In this document: positions 13,265-16,754 of the stretch, in pieces
Position numbering within the stretch: the stretch's first letter is position 1
Layout of the letters: every line of letters starts with the position of its first letter
Origin: RGIG3009 sp964433065
Lineage (GTDB): Bacteria > Bacillota > Clostridia > Oscillospirales > Acutalibacteraceae
Assembly (NCBI GenBank): GCA_964433065.1
Contig: CAYSPZ010000037.1
Span: 1 to 16,754, forward strand
Direction: 5' to 3'
DNA length: 16,754 nt
Position numbers and translations under genes: made by a program
Notes under the pieces: model-generated
The model's input: the letters and a program-made list of their open reading frames with translations, nothing else
Told to the model about the DNA's origin: nothing
Database searches by the model: none

Positions 13265-14052
13265 GTAATGCATTTCGCGAGGCTATAAAATCGGGAAGAC
13301 GGTTATTTGGGACTCATATATGTTTAAGTGATTATCGAATTTGTGAAATGTTGGGCAATGTAGGTTTTGATTATCTTTGGATAGATATGGAGCATACTCC
13401 CACAGATTTTCATATTGTAAAGCAACATCTTATTGCGGCAAAGGCATCCGCGCAAACGCCGTGCGTGGTAAGGGTTACTTGGAATGATATTCCGAGCATT
13501 AAGCGTGTTTTGGAAATGGGACCGGATGCCATTGTTGTACCGATGGTTAACAGTGTTGAGGATGCCCAGCGTGCAATAGATACGTGCATTTATCCGCCTG
13601 ACGGTAAACGTGGCTTCGGACCGTCCCGCGCGGTTTCTTACGGTGTTGAAAGTATCCAAGACTACATAGAAAACAAAAGCAAAGAAACCGTACGACTGGT
13701 TATGATAGAAAGCATAGACGCAGTAGAGGCTCTTGAAGAAATGGCAAAAATTCCTTATCTGGACGGCTTTGTGATCGGGCCTATGGATATGAGTGGCTCT
13801 GTCGGCGAGTTGGGGTATGCCTTAGAAGGAAAAGAAACCAACCGCCTGATCGATTTGGCTGTAAAAAAAGCGCATAGTTGCGGCAAGCCTATCGGATTAT
13901 CCACCGGAGCTGCGGATGCAGAGGAACTGACCCATTGGCTCAACAAAGGCGTGGATTTTATGTCTGCCAGTACCGATATAGCAAGTGTGATAGCAGGGGC
14001 ATACAATGTGTTGGGAACTATGAGGGAGTGTGCAAATAGAATTTCAGAATGA
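13261..14052 (+). CDS. HpcH/HpaI family 2-oxo acid aldolase
   Basis: This 263-residue class II aldolase cleaves a 2-keto-3-deoxy sugar acid or similar hydroxy-oxo acid, releasing pyruvate and an aldehyde. Family motifs are GFDYLWIDMEHTP (41-45 IDMEH), VRVTW with Arg71, YPPDGKRGFGPSRAVSYG (111-128), metal ligand Glu150 in VMIES and Asp176 in VIGPMDMSGSVG. Relatives include 2-keto-3-deoxy-L-rhamnonate aldolase (RhmA) and HpaI; the exact substrate cannot be set from sequence. ATG 13261 overlaps the previous gene's stop as ATGA, indicating coupling. With the propeller glycosidase-like protein and AraC regulator it suggests a small sugar-acid breakdown operon, although the dehydrogenase, dehydratase and transporter such a pathway needs are absent here. 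Confidence 0.92.
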   Translation: MSNAFREAIKSGRRLFGTHICLSDYRICEMLGNVGFDYLWIDMEHTPTDFHIVKQHLIAAKASAQTPCVVRVTWNDIPSIKRVLEMGPDAIVVPMVNSVEDAQRAIDTCIYPPDGKRGFGPSRAVSYGVESIQDYIENKSKETVRLVMIESIDAVEALEEMAKIPYLDGFVIGPMDMSGSVGELGYALEGKETNRLIDLAVKKAHSCGKPIGLSTGAADAEELTHWLNKGVDFMSASTDIASVIAGAYNVLGTMRECANRISE

Positions 14053-14107
14053 AAGGGGAAAATATACATAGATTTGCCAATAGGTGTGTCCTATGGTTGT
14101 GCTACAA

Positions 14108-14386
14108 TAGGGTAACGCGACATATCCGAACCCGCCTTAAAGCGGGATATTTCGGGTATTTGCGCCCAATTTGTTCTCGCAAGGCGAAAGCCTTGCTTCG
14201 CCCAACTTGAACGCAAATCCCTCGAAATCTCCTCGCTTTCAGGTTGAAGATTTTTGAGCGTGTGGATTTTTGTTCGAGCAAGGCACAAAACGCAGCCAAT
14301 ACACCCGTATTGGTGAGTATTTTAACGAAGGGTCGAGCGAAAATCCGCCGCTCAAAAACGGAGTTCGGATATGTCGCGCTACCCTA
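14108..14386 (+). repeat. 279-bp TIR element, copy 2
   Basis: This copy has near-perfect inverted ends: GGGTAACGCGACATATCC on the left and, on the right, the complement of GGGTAGCGCGACATATCC, with TA on both outer sides. Its length equals copy 1. The core around the GCAAGGCGAAAGCCTTGC hairpin is nearly identical to copy 1, while the arms differ but stay self-complementary: CCAATAC/GTATTGG here against CGAATAC/GTATTCG in copy 1. A long arm pairs TTTTTGAGCG with CGCTCAAAAA. It lies 55 bp after the aldolase gene, near the right side of the AT-rich region, and abuts no gene start. Confidence 0.85.
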
Positions 14387-14399
14387 GGGACAAAAATCA

Positions 14400-14420
14400 A
14401 GCGGAGCAAATTGCTCCGCT
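14400..14420 (-). terminator. Terminator of the gene remnant at 14432
   Basis: AGCGGAGC and GCTCCGCT pair around AAATT. On the minus strand it is followed by TTGATTTTTG, a T-rich run, just after the stop of the remnant. This shows that the remnant is a genuine gene 3' end. Confidence 0.75.
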
Positions 14421-14431
14421 CTAACGATATA

Positions 14432-14713
14432 TTATTTTGAAACAATCCAAGAATTGTCGAACCATTGTCTTTGTGTCAACCAGTATTGAGCAGCGGAAAC
14501 GGCGTGTTCCTTGAAAATCTTAAAATCAAGGTCAGTTGCATAAATTCTGCCTTGTGTGTGCTTTTCAGAAAATACGTACATTCCGTGCCATCCGTTTGTT
14601 TGATGCTCGGTTGTTCCACCGTTCACCATATTGATAAATTTAGGATTGCATAGATAATCACCATCAAGCACAATGACCGTACTCCAAAAATATGATGCCA
14701 TCGCTTGTAGTGA
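14432..14713 (-). pseudogene. 3' remnant of an unrecognised gene
   Basis: About 95 C-terminal residues are readable (YFWSTVIVLDGDYLCNPKF, NGGTTEHQTNGWHGMYVF, IYATDLDFKIFKEHAVSAAQ, ending DNSWIVSK). I do not recognise the protein; it is aromatic-rich and ends with a proper terminator. The open frame continues to 14896, but beyond about 14714 it is antisense to the AraC-type remnant and has a different composition, so the true 5' part is probably lost. An ATG giving MASYFW has no convincing ribosome binding site. The right border is approximate. Confidence 0.5.
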
Positions 14714-15313
14714 TGGTTCTCTATCTCTCGTTACACGGTGAATTTTGATCTCAGACACGGCGCGGTGGAAGATTATCTCGTAAACTTTGACACGGCAAGC
14801 GGCGCGACGTTCACCGATCTGAACGTGCCGACGGTGGTTTTCCGTGACCAAAGCGGCGGATTGCTTTACGAGTTTCGCGACGTGGTGACGGCGCACAACG
14901 AAACCGAGCGGTCGTTTTTGACCTTATCGCGGTTTTTCGCCTGTTTACACGCACTGCAAGCCGCCGTACAATACAAAGACCGTGACGACGTACGCTTGGC
15001 GCTTGAAAACGCGGCAGAGCGTTTTGCGGAAAACGACGGTCTGTCGGTTACCGATCTTGCCGAGGAGTTGCATATGAGCCGCAGTGCTTTTCAGAAAAAG
15101 TTCGTTCACTGTTTCGGTATGGCCCCCGTCGCCTATCGGACGGAAAAACGCTTAAAAAAAGCAATACGGTTGTTGGAAACGACCGATACCCCCATCAAGG
15201 AGATCGCCGCTTCGCTCGGCTTTTACGACACGGCATATTTCTATAAAGTGTTTAAACGCGCGTTTTCGGTCACACCGAACGCCTATCGCGACGCACAAAA
15301 CCCGACGGTATAA
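14714..15313 (+). pseudogene. 5'-truncated AraC-family regulator
   Basis: The open frame (first possible start GTG 14738, about 191 residues) has the end of a sensor domain (NFDLRHGAVEDYLVNFDTASGATF) and a complete AraC DNA-binding domain: first helix-turn-helix LSVTDLAEELHMSRSAFQKKFVHCFG (about 101-126) and second IKEIAASLGFYDTAYFYKVFKRAF (about 151-174). Full-length relatives are about 280 residues, so roughly the first 90 are missing. No ribosome binding site precedes the GTG. The GC-rich gene meets the AT-rich remnant on the other strand at about 14714-14738, pointing to a deletion or insertion junction. It may be a dead gene or, less likely, yield a DNA-binding fragment. Confidence 0.7.
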
Positions 15314-15318
15314 ACGAA

Positions 15319-15347
15319 AAGCGGGCGGACAAAACGTCCGCCCGTTT
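15319..15347 (+). terminator. Terminator after the truncated AraC gene
   Basis: CGGGCGGAC and GTCCGCCCG form a perfect 9-bp stem around AAAAC, followed by TTTGAT. It starts right after the stop codon. Confidence 0.85.
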
Positions 15348-15362
15348 GATCATTGAATGGTC

Positions 15363-15378
15363 GACATCTAACATCTAA
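15363..15378. repeat. TTAGATG heptamer repeat, left copy
   Basis: On the minus strand this reads as two TTAGATG units followed by TC, and it contains the TAG stop of the lipoprotein gene. The same 16 bp occurs at 16201-16216 at the 3' end of the next gene. Confidence 0.7.
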
Positions 15379-16166
15379 ATCACGTCGTCGATGTTGGTGG
15401 ACAGAATGGTCCCGACAGGGAAATCCGCCATCTTAGACGCGGTGATCTTGAACGTGCCGTCGCTCAGCATAACCGCTTTGAGGGATACGGCATCGCTCTC
15501 CTCTTCATAAAAACTGGTACCCACCACCAATTCGGTGTCGGTCAGTTGATAGCGGTACGGGGTAAACCCGCCGCCTTCGGAATAGTAGGAAACACCGTTA
15601 AACACGACCTTGATAGACTCCGTGACTTCCTTTGTGAAATAGCGGTCGGTCACCACACACGCGTCGCCCGAGAACATCAGTGCCGACGCGAGTAACGAAT
15701 CCCCCGACACACGGAAATACCCGAGATATTCCACGTCTTGCTTCGTGTTCTCTTTCGGGTTTAAATTCTGCGCGGGTGCCGTCGTGGTCGTGGTGGCAAC
15801 GGTCGTCGTGGTCGCTTCGGTCGTGGTGGTGACCTTCGCGACAGTCGTAGTCGCTTTAGTCGTGGTAGTAACCTTCGCGGCAGTCGTGGTGGTCGCCTCG
15901 GTCGCGGTGGTGACCTTTACGGCGGTCGTGGTGGTCGCCTCGGTCGCGGTGGTGGTCACGTCGTAAATTACCGTCGTGGTCGTACCGTTTTCCGTCGCCT
16001 CGGTCGTGGTGGTGACGGTGGTATCCGGACCGGTCAACCGCATCGACGTCGTGGTAGTGGTCGCGTCGGTGGTGGTCGTAGTGACGGCATCGCCGCCGTT
16101 TTCGGTACAAGCGCACAAGGACAAACATAATACAAATGCCAGAAACAGAGAACCCATCTTCTTCAA
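15375..16166 (-). CDS. Lipoprotein with Thr-rich repeat stalk
   Basis: A secreted lipoprotein of 263 residues. The signal peptide (residues 1-19, MKKMGSLFLAFVLCLSLCA) ends in the lipobox LCAC, so Cys20 would be lipidated and the protein anchored outside the membrane. Residues about 27-130 are imperfect tandem repeats of KVTTTTEATTTT type, a flexible and possibly glycosylated stalk. The C-terminal domain (about 140-263, VEYLGYFRVSG, TPYRYQLTDTELVVG, DGTFKITASKM) is beta-rich and unrecognised. TTG 16166 is chosen because GAGGTG lies 6 nt upstream and gives a classic KK-type signal peptide; an in-frame start at 16205 would add 13 unlikely residues. The stop codon sits in a heptamer repeat. Confidence 0.85.
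   Translation of the reverse strand: MKKMGSLFLAFVLCLSLCACTENGGDAVTTTTTDATTTTTSMRLTGPDTTVTTTTEATENGTTTTVIYDVTTTATEATTTTAVKVTTATEATTTTAAKVTTTTKATTTVAKVTTTTEATTTTVATTTTTAPAQNLNPKENTKQDVEYLGYFRVSGDSLLASALMFSGDACVVTDRYFTKEVTESIKVVFNGVSYYSEGGGFTPYRYQLTDTELVVGTSFYEEESDAVSLKAVMLSDGTFKITASKMADFPVGTILSTNIDDVI
15770..16085 (-). repeat. Thr-codon minisatellite within the lipoprotein gene
   Basis: Degenerate tandem repeats encode runs of Thr separated by EA, KV or KA. Units such as KVTTTTEATTTT recur at least four times with silent and missense changes. Such DNA is prone to slippage, so length may vary between strains. Confidence 0.8.
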
Positions 16167-16200
16167 AACAAACACCTCATTTTTATATTTGCAGACGTCA

Positions 16201-16223
16201 GACATCTAACATCTAACATCTAA
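16201..16223. repeat. TTAGATG heptamer repeat, right copy
   Basis: On the minus strand this is three TTAGATG units followed by TC, containing the TAG stop of the SLOG-family gene. It is also just upstream of the lipoprotein gene leader. Confidence 0.75.
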
Positions 16224-16732
16224 TCTGCTACGTTAAACAACCGCAACCCGTGTTTTCTCGCGTAGTCGACGGTGTAGGCGGTACCGCCCGTGGGTTTTGT
16301 CAGGTAACATACGCACACGCTCGATTCGTCCACCAGACGGCGGTTACGCACGTGCATACAGCCGCGGTGGTAGGTTTCGGCGGTGTAGATGACCTCATCG
16401 GCTTGTGTGAGCAACCGCTCGTACACCGCAACGTCGTCGGCACTCCACCCGCGCGTCTGGTTTTTGCACGGCAAGATGAGGTGCAATTTCACCTGCGGCC
16501 GCACCGTTTTGAGTGCGAGTACCGTCTGCGCCGCGAGGGTATCAAACCCGAGCGCGCCCCCCGCGCAGAAGGTTTCGTACCCCTCGTCCGCGAGGTTTAA
16601 CAAACACCGTTTGAGCCGCTTTTCGACCGCGTCGTATTCGCCGTCGGGGATATCGCGGTGTCCCGTAAAACAAACCGTTTTCTCTTTCGTAAGGTGACAC
16701 GACTCATTCGAACCTTGTTTTAAAAAGGGCAA
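16220..16732 (-). CDS. SLOG/DUF1273-family protein with repeat-derived N-terminus
   Basis: About 156 residues match the DUF1273/YpsA-like branch of the SLOG (Rossmann-like, nucleotide-binding) superfamily: KTVCFTGHRDIP at the start, FCAGGALGFDTLAAQTVL, KLHLILPCKNQTRGW, MHVRNRRLVDESSVCVCYL and GGTAYTVDYARKHG. SLOG proteins are thought to bind nucleotide-derived ligands; the role here is unknown. The expected start position has ACG (16688-16690), and no ATG, GTG or TTG lies between it and the conserved core. The frame is open into element copy 3, where TTG 16732 follows GAGGAG by 10 nt, giving an N-terminal LPFLKQGSNESCHL leader like that before pflA. The start is therefore inferred, or may lie beyond the window. 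Confidence 0.8.
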   Translation of the reverse strand: MPFLKQGSNESCHLTKEKTVCFTGHRDIPDGEYDAVEKRLKRCLLNLADEGYETFCAGGALGFDTLAAQTVLALKTVRPQVKLHLILPCKNQTRGWSADDVAVYERLLTQADEVIYTAETYHRGCMHVRNRRLVDESSVCVCYLTKPTGGTAYTVDYARKHGLRLFNVAD

Positions 16733-16754
16733 TTTGCGCTCACTCCTCGTTAAA
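16690..16754 (-). repeat. 279-bp TIR element, copy 3 (partial, cut by window edge)
   Basis: The 65 bp at the window end are the reverse complement of the right end of copy 1: AAGGTGACACGACTCATTCG, then the complement of the CCCTTTTTAAAACAAGG and AACGAGGAGTGAGCGC segments, with only a few differences. TA is again at the outer boundary (16690-16691). The element lies directly against the 5' end of the SLOG-family gene. Confidence 0.85.

Noticed and set aside
14053..14107. TACAAT just before element copy 2 as a promoter
   Set aside because: No -35 box at proper spacing was found, and no plus-strand gene follows the element.
14091..14445. Overlapping small minus-strand open frames in element copy 2
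   Set aside because: They arise within a palindromic non-coding element, are in several frames and have no ribosome binding site.
15363..16223. Heptamer repeats considered as CRISPR or insertion-sequence target duplications
   Set aside because: Units are too short, with no spacers and no transposase between them; the region holds an ordinary lipoprotein gene.

Overview
The window looks like chromosomal DNA of an anaerobic, fermentative, endospore-forming Firmicute, probably a gut Clostridia lineage near Oscillospirales/Ruminococcaceae. The reasons are a pyruvate formate-lyase/activase pair, a SpoVAC sporulation protein, AGGAGG-type ribosome binding sites, frequent GTG/TTG starts, and many small palindromic repeats at gene borders. 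Most of the sequence is GC-rich. The stretch from about 10.86 to 14.74 kb is clearly AT-richer and looks acquired.

Layout. 14-379: a DUF559 endonuclease-like gene beside a palindromic repeat. 480-3692: pflB and pflA, with the whole gap between them occupied by a 279-bp terminal-inverted-repeat element (copy 1). 3.7-6.0 kb: a tandem hairpin cassette, a bidirectional terminator, a GH28-like beta-helix gene and a divergent AraC-type regulator that lacks its second DNA-binding helix. 6.0-9.1 kb: a membrane-anchored alpha/beta hydrolase, divergent from a PlsC-like acyltransferase plus AAC(3)-family N-acetyltransferase pair. 9.1-10.8 kb: a zinc-ribbon membrane protein, a YebC/PmpR regulator and a lone spoVAC. 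10.86-14.05 kb: an AT-rich carbohydrate cassette with a complete AraC regulator divergent from a two-gene operon (beta-propeller glycosidase-like protein and HpcH/HpaI aldolase). 14.1-14.4 kb: element copy 2. 14.43-15.3 kb: the back-to-back remains of two truncated genes. 15.4-16.7 kb: a threonine-rich lipoprotein and a SLOG/DUF1273-family protein, whose 5' end runs into element copy 3 at the window edge.

The most unusual signal is the 279-bp element. Copies 1 and 2 are exactly the same length although their outer sequences differ. Both end in long inverted repeats flanked by TA (one end is CA), and they differ in a paired way: when one arm changes, the partner arm changes to match. They share an 18-nt core hairpin with a GAAA loop. 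Where copies 1 and 3 abut genes, the right end reads in frame into the downstream gene. For the SLOG gene, the only visible start codon lies inside the element. This fits a MITE-like mobile element or structured RNA that has become a gene-to-gene linker. Other repeat types (tandem ATGAAAT hairpins, a TTAGATG heptamer, a 60-bp palindrome) also sit on gene ends and contain stop codons, so repeat capping of genes recurs in this genome.
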